Positions 1 through 11,634 of a stretch of DNA of 64,000 bases are shown here, in pieces; the stretch's first letter is position 1, and each line of letters begins with the position of its first letter. Made by a program: the position numbers and the translations under genes. A model generated the notes under the pieces. The model saw only the letters and a list, made by a program, of their open reading frames with translations. It was not told the origin of the DNA and ran no database searches. The stretch comes from JAVEYA01 sp034003745 (GTDB taxonomy: Bacteria; Bacillota; Peptococcia; DRI-13; PHAD01), in NCBI GenBank assembly GCA_034003745.1, contig JAVEYA010000002.1:1-64000 (forward strand), given 5' to 3'.

Positions 1-1
1 T

Positions 2-553
2 TTATCATTTACAAAACTTAATTATAATTATCTTCGTCAGTCATTAAAACGGTTAGTAGATGACGGGAAATTGATGCGCTATATAGAAGGAGTCTATTAT
101 ATACCTAAAAAATCTTCGTTATTAGGGAAAGCGCTGTTAGATGTAAATAAAGTAATTATGAAGAAGTATATACGTAATGATAAGGACATTTACGGTTATT
201 ACACAGGATTAACTTTCGCCAATCAAATAGGTCTTACCACACAAGTCCCCTTTGTCAAGGATATCGCAACAAACAAAGAATCCAGCAGAAGCCGAAAGGT
301 GGAGATCAAAAAATTCCCTATCAATTTAAAATCTCCACGGGTATTGATCAATAAGGAAAATTATAAGATCCTGCAAGTATTGGATGTTATTAATGAATGG
401 GAAAAATGGTCGGAGTATAATACTCAAGAAACATTTAAGATACTTAATAGATATATTGCTTCAAGCAATATTGATTCCCAAAAGCTGCGTGAATATCTAC
501 GTTTTTACCCCGCCAAAGTATCCAAAAAAGCAATAGAAAGCGGGTTAATTTAA
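2..553 (+). CDS. AbiEi-type antitoxin / DUF6088-like protein (5' end outside window)
   Basis: The reading frame is open from base 2 with no stop, so the gene starts upstream of the window; the first in-frame TTG/ATG (71, 74) lie inside the protein. The N-terminal visible part reads as the end of a winged-helix domain (SLKRLVDDGKLMRYIEGVYY), a pattern typical of the AbiEi/DUF6088 antitoxins that pair with AbiEii nucleotidyltransferase toxins. The rest (184 residues visible) is basic and has no other motif I recognise. The stop codon overlaps an ATG at 553, as expected for a two-gene antitoxin-toxin operon, but that second frame closes after 14 codons. The family call is by pattern recognition only. 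Confidence 0.6.
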   Translation, partial: LSFTKLNYNYLRQSLKRLVDDGKLMRYIEGVYYIPKKSSLLGKALLDVNKVIMKKYIRNDKDIYGYYTGLTFANQIGLTTQVPFVKDIATNKESSRSRKVEIKKFPINLKSPRVLINKENYKILQVLDVINEWEKWSEYNTQETFKILNRYIASSNIDSQKLREYLRFYPAKVSKKAIESGLI

Positions 554-597
554 TGTATTTATATCAAAATCCTGAAGATTTACAGGAATACAATTAA
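553..597 (+). pseudogene. Possible remnant of an AbiEii-type toxin start
   Basis: An ATG overlapping the antitoxin stop (TAATG) opens a 14-codon frame, MYLYQNPEDLQEYN, then TAA. AbiEii toxins commonly begin with MYLH followed by an acidic helix, so this may be the surviving 5' end of a deleted toxin gene. The next 130 bases are AT-rich and non-coding. The match is short and the assignment is an inference. Confidence 0.35.
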
Positions 598-664
598 TTA
601 TTAACTCTAATGTTTTTAGTTAAATAGGGAAAAACACCATAGGCCTCAGATACTGCTTAAAAAC

Positions 665-698
665 AATATCCCCATGAATAATCACGGGGATATTTTTA
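665..698. terminator. Bidirectional intrinsic terminator
   Basis: A 9-bp stem (AATATCCCC / GGGGATATT, 665-673 with 686-694) is followed by T-rich sequence on the plus strand and preceded by A-rich sequence, so it can end transcripts of the AbiEi gene and of convergent cls. Confidence 0.75.
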
Positions 699-733
699 TT
701 TATGATGAAATAATAGGCATTTGTTCAACGTTA

Positions 734-2284
734 TTATAATAAAGGCGAAAACAGCCGGACCACGGACTCCAGAATGCGCCGGGGCAGGGGGCGTTCTTTG
801 AAACTCTCCAGCAAGAGCTGTTCCGAGTGCAGCAGGTCGTTCTTAAAATCTTCTTCCAGCCGCCGGGTGGTCTCTTTATCATAGACCAGCGCGTTGACCT
901 CAAAATTTAGTTTAAAACTGCGCTGGTCCATATTGGCGGAGCCCACCGAGGAAACGAGGCCGTCTACGGTCAGCACTTTGGCGTGGATAAAGCCGTTCTG
1001 ATAGAGGTAGATTTCCGCCCCCGCTTCCAGGAGTTCCTCCAGGTAAGACATCGCCGCCCAGAGCAGAAACTTGTGGTCGGGATTGGCCGGGAGCAGCATT
1101 TTCACTTCCACCCCGCTTAAGGCCGCCGTTTTCAGCGCTGTCAGAATACTTTCATTGGGGATAAAATAGGGGGAAGTCAGATAAATGGACTTCTCCGCGG
1201 TGGCAATAGCATAGTAGAAAACCTGCATAATAGCCTCCCAGGGCGTATCAGGCCCGCTGGAAGTTATCTGCACCGGTTTGCCGCCGGTTTGGCGGGGCGG
1301 GGCGCAGGGCATATCCTTGACAGGTTCCTTGCTGATAAAGTGCCAGTCCTGCAAAAAAATCCTATGGAGATAACAAACGGCGTCGCCGTTGATTTGCAGG
1401 TGCGTATCCCGCCAGTTGCCGAACTGCGGATCGCGTCCGAGGTATTCATCTCCGATATTGATGCCCCCCAGGAAGCCGGTTGTATCGTCCACCACCAGGA
1501 TTTTGCGGTGATTGCGATAATTGATGGTGTTATGGAAATAGGGCACCCTCACCGGGAAAAAAGGCTTGATCTGCACGCCATGCTCCCGCAGGTTCTGCAG
1601 GTAGGCGGGGCTCAGTTCCCGGGAGCCCAGGCCGTCGTAAATGACCCGCACATCCACCCCTTGGGCCGCCTTGGCCAGCAGGATTTCGGTGAATTTCATC
1701 CCGATACTGTCGCTCCTCAAGATATAGGTTTCCAGGTGAATCAGCCTTTCGGCCTTTTCTATAGCTGCAAGCATGGCGGGGAAGATTTCGTCCCCGTCGG
1801 TCAGCACCTGGATTTCATTGTTTAAGGTAACCGGGAAAGAGGCGTTATTCAAAATCAGCTGCATCAGCCGTGCTTTGGAAGCCGGTATATCCTTTAATAT
1901 AGCGGAATGCTCGAGCGTTAGGTCCGGTGGGTCGAAGCATTCGTTTAATTTTCTTTTTTTGGCGGTCAGATGACGCTTGCGAAATTGCCGGCCAATGGTC
2001 AGATACAGGATAAAGCCGATGACAGGCAAGAAGATCAACACCAAGAGCCAGGCCAGCGTGCGGGCCGGGTCGCGCCTTTCCAGCACGATGACGATCCCTG
2101 TAAAAATGACCAGCGCCGCCATCAGCACAGAAAGAATATCTGTGGTCGCCTGGAAGAACGGCGAGGGCGTCAAATTGCGGAAAAAAGTGAAAATAGCTTT
2201 ATAGGCGGTGTTTAGGATGATGCCGTTTACCGCCAGCAGGATCAGAATAAAGACGATGATAAGGGGAGTTCCGGCCTTTTTCAT
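734..2284 (-). CDS. cls: Cardiolipin synthase
   Basis: Membrane-bound phospholipase D-family enzyme that joins two phosphatidylglycerol molecules into cardiolipin and glycerol. The 516-residue protein starts with two hydrophobic segments (roughly residues 8-65, the PLDc_N region) and carries two HxK(x)4D catalytic motifs, HRKILVVDD in the middle and HAKVLTVDG near the C terminus. Length is normal for bacterial Cls. The ATG at 2284 is preferred over the upstream GTG at 2290, because the AGGAGG ribosome site (2295-2290) overlaps that GTG and sits 5 nt before the ATG. The gene stands alone and is divergent from the RND efflux operon. Confidence 0.93.
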   Translation of the reverse strand: MKKAGTPLIIVFILILLAVNGIILNTAYKAIFTFFRNLTPSPFFQATTDILSVLMAALVIFTGIVIVLERRDPARTLAWLLVLIFLPVIGFILYLTIGRQFRKRHLTAKKRKLNECFDPPDLTLEHSAILKDIPASKARLMQLILNNASFPVTLNNEIQVLTDGDEIFPAMLAAIEKAERLIHLETYILRSDSIGMKFTEILLAKAAQGVDVRVIYDGLGSRELSPAYLQNLREHGVQIKPFFPVRVPYFHNTINYRNHRKILVVDDTTGFLGGINIGDEYLGRDPQFGNWRDTHLQINGDAVCYLHRIFLQDWHFISKEPVKDMPCAPPRQTGGKPVQITSSGPDTPWEAIMQVFYYAIATAEKSIYLTSPYFIPNESILTALKTAALSGVEVKMLLPANPDHKFLLWAAMSYLEELLEAGAEIYLYQNGFIHAKVLTVDGLVSSVGSANMDQRSFKLNFEVNALVYDKETTRRLEEDFKNDLLHSEQLLLESFKERPLPRRILESVVRLFSPLL

Positions 2285-2410
2285 AGGCACCTCCTAAATC
2301 AAGCGCTTATACATATTTTACTATTGTTTGGATAATTATTATAGAGTATGCTTGCTTGTTAAAATCCTTTTAAACGAGATTAAAATAAGATTAAATGAGC
2401 TTAAATTCCC

Positions 2411-2439
2411 TTGACAACCAGAATTCAGCGAAATAGAAT
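2411..2439 (+). promoter_or_regulatory. Sigma-A promoter of the RND efflux operon
   Basis: TTGACA (2411-2416), exactly 17 bp, then TAGAAT (2434-2439): a near-consensus vegetative promoter just before the efflux genes. Confidence 0.8.
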
Positions 2440-2452
2440 TGGTATGTATACT

Positions 2453-2468
2453 GACCGACTGTTCGGTC
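2453..2468. promoter_or_regulatory. Palindromic operator, probably for the operon's TetR repressor
   Basis: Perfect inverted repeat GACCGA-CTGT-TCGGTC starting about 13 bp after the -10 box, so a bound repressor would block transcription start or early elongation. The tetR gene is the last gene of the operon, which suggests autoregulation. The protein-site match is inferred. Confidence 0.65.
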
Positions 2469-2491
2469 GGAATGAGCCGGGAGGGAAAGAA

Positions 2492-3495
2492 ATGCGAAAA
2501 AGAAGAATTGTACTAATCATCATGCTCTTGTTTACAATAGCGCTGGCAGCGGGATGCGGCGGCCAACAGCCGGCGTCCGCGCCGGAAGAGGAAGCGAAAA
2601 TACCGGTCAGGACAACCGCTGTTCTGAAGAGTTCGCTGCAAAAGTCCATTAACCTCGGCGGTCTTTTAGCACCCCAGGATGAAATCTATTTAAGCGCCAA
2701 AAGCCCCGCTTTCAAAGTTTTACATAACCTGGCCGCCGTCGGCGACGAAGTTTCCGCGGGCCAGACTTTGATTACCTTTGACGGTCGGGAAATTGACCTG
2801 CAGCTGGAGCAGGCCAGGCTCAGCTACCAGCGCAATCTGGCTTTATTCGAGGCGGGCGCCGTTTCCCAGGCGCAGCTGGAACAGCTGAAACTGGCCCTCG
2901 ATAATCTGGAACTGCAAAAAGAAAGCCTTCTTCTCACCAGCCCGATCAACGGCGTCATCGCCAGCTTCACGGCCGTGGAAGGGCAGTTGGCCGGCGCTCA
3001 GCCCCTCGCTTCGGTGGTGAATATCGATAAACTGAAACTAAAGGTACAGGTGGGGGAAGCCAATATCGGCAAGCTCCGCCTGGGGGAGGAAATGGAAGTC
3101 GTCATCCCGGCCGCGGACCGGACGTTTACCGGTCTGATTACAGCCATCGCCCCGCAGATTGACAATATGACCAAAGCCTATCCCGTCACTTTGGAAATGG
3201 ATAACCCGGACAGAGCCGTGAAGGGCGGTATGTACGCCGAAATCAAGCTGGTGGTGGAAAGTAAAGACGACGTCATCGTCATTCCCCAGAGCGCCATTTT
3301 GGAGCAGGACCGGCAGCAGATCGTCTTTGTGGTGGAAAATGATATCGCGAAAATGAAGACAGTGCAGGTTGGACTGACCCTGGGCAACGCTGCGGAAATC
3401 ACCGAGGGGCTCTCCGCCGGCGAGCAGATCATCGTGGAAGGGCAATACGCGGTGAAAGACGGGAGCCCGGTAGAGATCACGCGAGGTGAAAAATA

Positions 3496-3496
<1 letters not shown>
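2492..3496 (+). CDS. RND efflux periplasmic-adaptor-like (membrane fusion) lipoprotein
   Basis: HlyD/MFP-family subunit that works with the RND pump encoded next. The 334-residue protein begins with a lipoprotein signal (hydrophobic run, then LAAGC with Cys22), so it is anchored to the outer face of the membrane. A split lipoyl-like/hairpin region follows (about 50-150), then a beta-barrel domain and a C-terminal membrane-proximal domain. The start at 2492 follows GGGAGGGAAAG; the frame extends upstream into the promoter region but lacks a ribosome site there. The stop overlaps the next ATG (TAATG), indicating translational coupling. No outer-membrane channel gene is nearby, as expected for a single-membrane cell. 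Confidence 0.88.
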
Positions 3497-6652
<3,156 letters not shown>

Positions 6653-6660
<8 letters not shown>

Positions 6661-7252
6661 GCCTGGCGTCACCGGCAAGCGTAAGCTGATTCTGAAGGCC
6701 GCCACGGAAGTATTCTCCGACAAAGGATTTTACGGGGCCAAGATCGAAGATATCGCCCAAGCCGCGGCCATCGGCAAGGGAACCGTTTACGAATATTTTC
6801 GCAGCAAGGAGCAGCTGTTTACCGAACTGATCAAAGAAGGGGTACAAGGCTTTGAGAATATGCTGGCCGCGGAGATCCAGAAGGCGCAGACGGCGCGGGA
6901 AAAACTGCGCTGCCTGATACGCGTGCAGATCAAATTCGGCCAGCGCTACCGGCTGTTGGCCAAGTCTATTATGAATGACTATATCCCTTTGGATGACGCT
7001 TTCCGCAGCTGGCTGCGGCAGTTGCACACACATCATCTGGACATGATTGAAGAAATCATCCGGGGCGGGATGGCCGCCCGGGAAATCCGCCCCATTGACC
7101 CCGGGATCTTTGCCTTGCTGTTTTACGGCGGCATGGGGATGATTTGCAGCCCCTTGCAGGAAAAGGAGTTCACCGAAGAAGAATTGGAAAAGACCGCCGG
7201 GCAGATTCTGGACTATTATTTTACGGGTCTGGCCGCGGCAGGAGGCTGTTGA
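6653..7252 (+). CDS. TetR/AcrR-family transcriptional repressor
   Basis: A 199-residue regulator with an N-terminal TetR helix-turn-helix (KRKLILKAATEVFSDKGFY, then the KGTVYEYFRSKEQLF recognition region) and a variable helical ligand-binding domain. ATG 6653 lies inside the end of the RND gene and is preceded by GGGGTGAG; a GTG at 6644 is a possible alternative. As last gene of the efflux operon it probably binds the 2453-2468 palindrome and is released by a pump substrate. That link is inferred from position. Confidence 0.9.
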
Positions 7253-7257
7253 TCAAG

Positions 7258-7812
7258 ATGAGTCAGAAAACTTTTGTCGCCCTGGGCGCCTCGATTACCG
7301 CAGGCTACCCCTATAAGCACAAGGATTCCTGGGTGGAGCAGGTGGGCCGGGCCACAGGCTGGCGGACAATCAACGCCGGCGTTCCGGGGGATACCTTCGC
7401 CGATTTATACGAGCGCCTGGAGGATGATGTGTTCTATCATTACCCCCATATTGTCAGCGTGATGGCCGGAACGAATGATTGCTTTCAGGGCTTTTCCCAG
7501 TCCGAGATGCAGCAGAATTTTTTGCGGATCCTGGAGAAATTGACCGCGCAGAAGATTCAGGTTATCGTGGGCCTGCCTTTACCGGTGGATACGCCGCAAG
7601 AAGCCCAGCTGAAAGTATTGCGGTCTTGGCTCAGAGCGTATGCCGCTGAAAACGGCTTCGTTATAATTGATTTTGCTCAGGATTTTTTTAATGAAAAAGG
7701 TGAAATACAAGAAGAACTGCTTTTGGACGGTTGTCATCCGACCCGGGAGGGCTATGCTTTAATGGGCGAGCGGGCCATTTCGTCCTTGCGCGCACAGGGG
7801 TTATTTGCTTAA
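7258..7812 (+). CDS. SGNH/GDSL-type esterase or lipase
   Basis: Cytoplasmic serine hydrolase of 184 residues. Block I is ALGASITAG (nucleophile Ser, Ala in place of Asp of GDS), block II is GVPGDTF, block III is GTND and block V is DGCHPT with the catalytic Asp and His. No signal peptide is present. ATG 7258 is 12 nt from an AGGAGG that overlaps the tetR stop; a TTG at 7249 is only 3 nt away and less likely. The 5-nt gap to tetR suggests co-transcription with the efflux operon. The natural ester substrate is unknown. Confidence 0.85.
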   Translation: MSQKTFVALGASITAGYPYKHKDSWVEQVGRATGWRTINAGVPGDTFADLYERLEDDVFYHYPHIVSVMAGTNDCFQGFSQSEMQQNFLRILEKLTAQKIQVIVGLPLPVDTPQEAQLKVLRSWLRAYAAENGFVIIDFAQDFFNEKGEIQEELLLDGCHPTREGYALMGERAISSLRAQGLFA

Positions 7813-7854
7813 ATAAGGGCGCATCCGGGCTTTATGTATACTTGCAAAATATAC

Positions 7855-7883
7855 TTGCCAAAGTGAGAAGGACTTGGGATAAT
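7855..7883 (+). promoter_or_regulatory. Sigma-A promoter of the helical protein gene
   Basis: TTGCCA (7855-7860), 17-bp spacer, GATAAT (7878-7883), placed about 45 bp before the next start codon. Confidence 0.65.
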
Positions 7884-7932
7884 ATTCTTAAACCGTTTTT
7901 GGCAAGGATAAATACTGGAAGGAGTGATCCGT

Positions 7933-8292
7933 ATGACTTCTGACGGGAAAGAGAAAATCAAAGCCAAATTCCAGGAATTAATTAATTTGATTAAAGACGA
8001 AGCCACCACCGAAAGCCAGGACTTCAAGCAGGACGTCATCAAGGCTGTTACGGAGATTAAGGATAATCTCGAGGAAAATTGGGATAAAACCATTGATATC
8101 AAGGACAAAACCCAGGAGAACCTGAACGAACTGATGAAGGACCTGGAAGCCAAAGCCCTGAAGGTCCAGTATACCGTACAGGAAAAATATTCCCAAGGCG
8201 TGGATAAGAAGGACGAATACGTGGTGAAAACCGCCGACGCGCTGGTAGAGGCCATCACCAAAACAAAGCAGGCGCTGGTTAAAGGCAAATAA
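7933..8292 (+). CDS. Highly charged all-helical protein of unknown function
   Basis: I do not recognise a family. The 119-residue product is rich in Lys, Glu and Asp, has no Cys, no Pro after the N terminus and no signal or membrane segment, and is predicted to be almost entirely amphipathic helix, somewhat like phasins or YtxH/apolipoprotein-like proteins. The start at 7933 follows AAGGAGTG; the GTG at 7924 overlaps that ribosome site. It has its own promoter and is followed by a large hairpin, so it is probably monocistronic. Confidence 0.7.
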   Translation: MTSDGKEKIKAKFQELINLIKDEATTESQDFKQDVIKAVTEIKDNLEENWDKTIDIKDKTQENLNELMKDLEAKALKVQYTVQEKYSQGVDKKDEYVVKTADALVEAITKTKQALVKGK

Positions 8293-8331
8293 TCCGGACC
8301 AAATATTGTTCGCAAATTTTAGGTAGCTGCG

Positions 8332-8362
8332 AACATGGGATACGCTTGCCGTATCCCATGTT
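8332..8362. promoter_or_regulatory. Strong hairpin in the aconitase leader
   Basis: A perfect 13-bp inverted repeat (AACATGGGATACG / CGTATCCCATGTT) with loop CTTGC; the pairing continues by TGC/GCA after a one-base bulge. There is no T-run after it, and it ends about 10 nt before the aconitase ribosome site. It could be an mRNA stabiliser, a protein-bound element or a weak terminator of the preceding gene. Confidence 0.6.
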
Positions 8363-8389
8363 GCATTGTAGGAAAGGAGAGACGATCCC

Positions 8390-10327
8390 ATGGCGCTTAA
8401 TCTGATACAGAAAATTATTCAGGCTCATCTGATCTCAGGAACCTTGGAGCCCGGCCGGGAAATCGGACTCAAAATCGACCAGACCCTCACCCAGGACGCC
8501 ACCGGTACGATGGCTTATCTGGAATTTGAAGCCATTGGCCTGCCCCGGGTGAAGACGGAGCTTTCGGTGAGCTATGTAGACCATAATACCCTGCAGACAG
8601 GCTTTGAAAACGCCGATGACCACCGTTTTCTGCAGACGGCGGCGGCGAAGTACGGCGTCTATTTTTCCCGTCCCGGCAACGGGATCTGTCATCAGGTGCA
8701 TCTGGAACGCTTCGGCAAGCCGGGGAAGACTTTGCTCGGCTCGGACAGCCATACCCCCACCGGCGGGGGCCTGGGGATGCTGGCTATTGGCGCCGGCGGC
8801 CTGGATGTCGCGTTGGCCATGGCGGGGGAGCCCTTTTACCTGACCATGCCCAGGGTAGTCAATGTCTATTTGACCGGGGAGCTGAGCCCTTGGGTGTCCG
8901 CCAAGGAAATCATCCTGGAACTCCTGCGTCTTTTGACTGTCAAGGGCGGCGTAGGAAAAGTCTTTGAATACTCCGGACCGGGCGTGAAAGGCTTAAGCAT
9001 TCCCGAACGGGCCACCATCACCAATATGGGCGCCGAACTGGGCGCTACCTCCTCCGTTTTCCCCAGCGACGAGACCACCCGGAAGTTTCTGGCCGCCCAG
9101 GAGCGGGAAGAGGATTTCATAAAAATTTCCGCTGATGAGGGCGCAACTTATGATGAAACGATAAAAATAGATCTCTCCACCCTGGTTCCTTTGGTGGCCA
9201 AACCGCACAGCCCCGATAACGTCGTGCCGGTCACAGAAGTGGAGAAAGTAAAGGTCGATCAGGTTTTCATCGGCAGCTGCACCAACTCTTCGCTGACCGA
9301 TATGCTGAAAGTAGCCGCTATCCTGCGCGGCAAGGTCGTCCATCCGGACGTCAGCCTATGTATTGCGCCCGGTTCCAAACAGGTGCTGCAGATGCTGGCT
9401 GCCAACGGCGCGCTGGCCGATCTGGTGGCCGCCGGGGCGCGCATCCTTGAATCGGCCTGCGGACCTTGCGTCGGCGTAGGCCAGGCGCCCGCCTCCCAGG
9501 CAGTATCTTTACGGACTTCCAATCGTAATTTCGAAGCCCGCAGCGGTACCGCCGACGCGGAAATATATCTCGCCAGCGCCGAGACCTGCGCGGCCTCGGC
9601 TTTGACCGGACATATCACCGATGCCCGCACCTTGGGAGCTGCTGTTCAACTGAACCTGCCCGACAAATTTACCGTGGACGACCGCATGATTATCCCGCCG
9701 CCCCAGGATGGCAGCGCAGTGGAGATTGTCCGCGGGCCCAATATCCGGCCGCTGCCCCAGTTTAACGAGCTGCCGGCCTCCCTTTCCGGCGAAGCGGTCA
9801 TCAAAGTGGGCGATAATATTACCACCGACCATATCATGCCGGCCGGCGCGAAGATCCTGCCGTTCCGCTCCAATATCCCCGAAATCTCCAAGCATGTCTT
9901 TGCCCCGGTGGATAAGGAATTTTACAGCCGCGCCACCGCTAAAGGCGGCGGTTTCATCATCGGCGGGCATAACTACGGGCAGGGTTCCAGCCGCGAGCAC
10001 GCCGCGCTGGCCCCCAAGCACCTGGGCATCAAGGCGGTCATTGTCAAGTCCTTTGCCCGCATTCATCTGCAGAATCTGATCAACTTCGGCATTTTGCCCC
10101 TGACCTTTGCCGAGGAGAAAGACTACGACGGTATTGCCTCCGGCGATACGCTGGAGATACAGAATTTGCTGCAGGATATCGAGACCAACAGTATCCAAGT
10201 TTATAACCGGACGAAAAATCAACAGTATGCGGTAAAACACTCCCTCAGCGTCCGGCAGCTGGAGATGCTCAAGGCCGGAGGTCTCTTGAATTTCGTGGGA
10301 ATAAATAAATCTACTTTGGCAAGATAA
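8390..10327 (+). CDS. acn: Aconitate hydratase (monomeric 645-residue type)
   Basis: Interconverts citrate and isocitrate with a [4Fe-4S] cluster. Cluster ligands are visible as SCTNS (Cys297) and CGPC (Cys357, Cys360). The C-terminal swivel domain holds GDNITTDHIMPAG and the GQGSSREHAA active-site loop. At 645 residues it is shorter than AcnA (about 890) and fits the Aquifex-type aconitase group, where the swivel follows directly. ATG 8390 follows GGAAAGGAGAG. The icd gene follows after 15 nt with its own ribosome site, so the two consecutive steps from citrate to 2-oxoglutarate are co-expressed. No citrate synthase is in the window. Confidence 0.93.
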   Translation: MALNLIQKIIQAHLISGTLEPGREIGLKIDQTLTQDATGTMAYLEFEAIGLPRVKTELSVSYVDHNTLQTGFENADDHRFLQTAAAKYGVYFSRPGNGICHQVHLERFGKPGKTLLGSDSHTPTGGGLGMLAIGAGGLDVALAMAGEPFYLTMPRVVNVYLTGELSPWVSAKEIILELLRLLTVKGGVGKVFEYSGPGVKGLSIPERATITNMGAELGATSSVFPSDETTRKFLAAQEREEDFIKISADEGATYDETIKIDLSTLVPLVAKPHSPDNVVPVTEVEKVKVDQVFIGSCTNSSLTDMLKVAAILRGKVVHPDVSLCIAPGSKQVLQMLAANGALADLVAAGARILESACGPCVGVGQAPASQAVSLRTSNRNFEARSGTADAEIYLASAETCAASALTGHITDARTLGAAVQLNLPDKFTVDDRMIIPPPQDGSAVEIVRGPNIRPLPQFNELPASLSGEAVIKVGDNITTDHIMPAGAKILPFRSNIPEISKHVFAPVDKEFYSRATAKGGGFIIGGHNYGQGSSREHAALAPKHLGIKAVIVKSFARIHLQNLINFGILPLTFAEEKDYDGIASGDTLEIQNLLQDIETNSIQVYNRTKNQQYAVKHSLSVRQLEMLKAGGLLNFVGINKSTLAR

Positions 10328-10342
10328 AGGAGCTGTGAGACA

Positions 10343-11551
10343 ATGGCGGAAAAAATAACCGTGCAAGACGGCAGGCTGGCTGTGCCGGATCATCCCATTA
10401 TCCCCTATATCGAAGGCGACGGCACCGGTCCGGATATCTGGCGCGCCTCCCAGGCAGTCATCGAAGCCGCGGTGGAAAAAGCCTATGGCGGTAAAAGAAA
10501 GATAGAATGGCTGGAAATCCTGGCCGGAGAGAAATCCTTTAACCTGAACGGTTCCTGGCTGCCCGCAGAAACGGTGGAAGCTATCCGGGAATACATTGTA
10601 GCCATCAAGGGCCCGCTGACCACCCCGGTGGGCGGCGGTATCCGCAGCATCAATGTGACCCTGCGCCAGCTCCTGGACTTATATGCCTGCGTACGCCCGG
10701 TCAAGTGGATTCAGGGAGTGCCCAGTCCGCTGGTCAATCCCCAGTGGGTCGACGTTATTATTTTCCGTGAAAATAACGAAGATATTTATGTAGGCATTGA
10801 ATGGGAAAGAGGCAGTAACGAGGCCCGAAAAGTGGCGGATTTCCTGCGGACACAGATGTCCTGTGAGATTCCCGACGACGCCGGCATCGGCATCAAATAT
10901 ATGGGACAGCGCGCCTCCGAGCGTATCATGCGCAAGGCCATGCGCTACGCCGTAGAGAATCACAAGCAGAAAGTTACGATTGTCCATAAGGGCAACATTA
11001 TGAAATATACTGAAGGCGCTTATAAGAAGTGGTGCTATGATCTGGCAAAGAAAGAGTTTGCCGACGTCATCATCCTGGAAGACGAACTGGCTCAGCATGG
11101 CGGCGGGATTCCGGCCGGGAAAATTCTGGTCAATGACCGCATCGCCGACAACATGTTCCAGCAGCTGATTATCCGCAGCAACGAATATGAGGTGCTGGTC
11201 TGCCCCAATTTGAACGGGGACTATATTTCCGACGCTGCCGCCGCTTTGGTGGGCGGGCTGGGGATGGCCCCGGGGGCGAACATTTCCGATCATCTGGCCC
11301 TCTTTGAGGCCACCCACGGGACAGCGCCCAAATATGCGGGAATGGACAAGGTCAACCCCGGCTCGTTTTTGCTTTCGGCCGTGATGATGCTCGAATATAT
11401 CGGCTGGAAGGAAGCGGCCGCGCTGATTGAAAAAGGACTGGGGCAGGCTGTGCTGGATAAGCAGGTCACCTACGACCTGGCCCGGCAGCTCGAAGGCGCC
11501 CGGGAGCTGAAAAGCTCCGAATTTGCCCAGGCACTCATCGCGAGAATGTAA
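10343..11551 (+). CDS. icd: Isocitrate dehydrogenase, NADP-dependent type
   Basis: Oxidative decarboxylation of isocitrate to 2-oxoglutarate. The 402-residue protein has the family's EGDGTGPDIW nucleotide/metal loop, the substrate loop GGGIRSINVTLRQ, NEDIYVGIE, and the cofactor segment THGTAPKYAG, where the Lys-Tyr pair matches the NADP-binding residues of E. coli Icd. It sits in an acn-icd operon ahead of a carboxyltransferase gene with its own promoter, a set that suits glutamate synthesis in an anaerobe using an incomplete TCA cycle. Cofactor preference is inferred from the KY pair. Confidence 0.93.
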   Translation: MAEKITVQDGRLAVPDHPIIPYIEGDGTGPDIWRASQAVIEAAVEKAYGGKRKIEWLEILAGEKSFNLNGSWLPAETVEAIREYIVAIKGPLTTPVGGGIRSINVTLRQLLDLYACVRPVKWIQGVPSPLVNPQWVDVIIFRENNEDIYVGIEWERGSNEARKVADFLRTQMSCEIPDDAGIGIKYMGQRASERIMRKAMRYAVENHKQKVTIVHKGNIMKYTEGAYKKWCYDLAKKEFADVIILEDELAQHGGGIPAGKILVNDRIADNMFQQLIIRSNEYEVLVCPNLNGDYISDAAAALVGGLGMAPGANISDHLALFEATHGTAPKYAGMDKVNPGSFLLSAVMMLEYIGWKEAAALIEKGLGQAVLDKQVTYDLARQLEGARELKSSEFAQALIARM

Positions 11552-11580
11552 GGTAAGAATATCATGTATACTGTATACTT

Positions 11581-11609
11581 TCTGAAATCGTTTAGAATGA
11601 TGGTATAAT
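11581..11609 (+). promoter_or_regulatory. Extended -10 promoter of the carboxyltransferase gene
   Basis: TGG-TATAAT (11601-11609) with a weak -35 (TCTGAA, 17 bp upstream). Two adjacent GTATAC palindromes at 11566-11578 lie just upstream and may be a regulator site. Confidence 0.55.
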
Positions 11610-11634
11610 TGCTTCAATAAAGGAGGGAATAACA

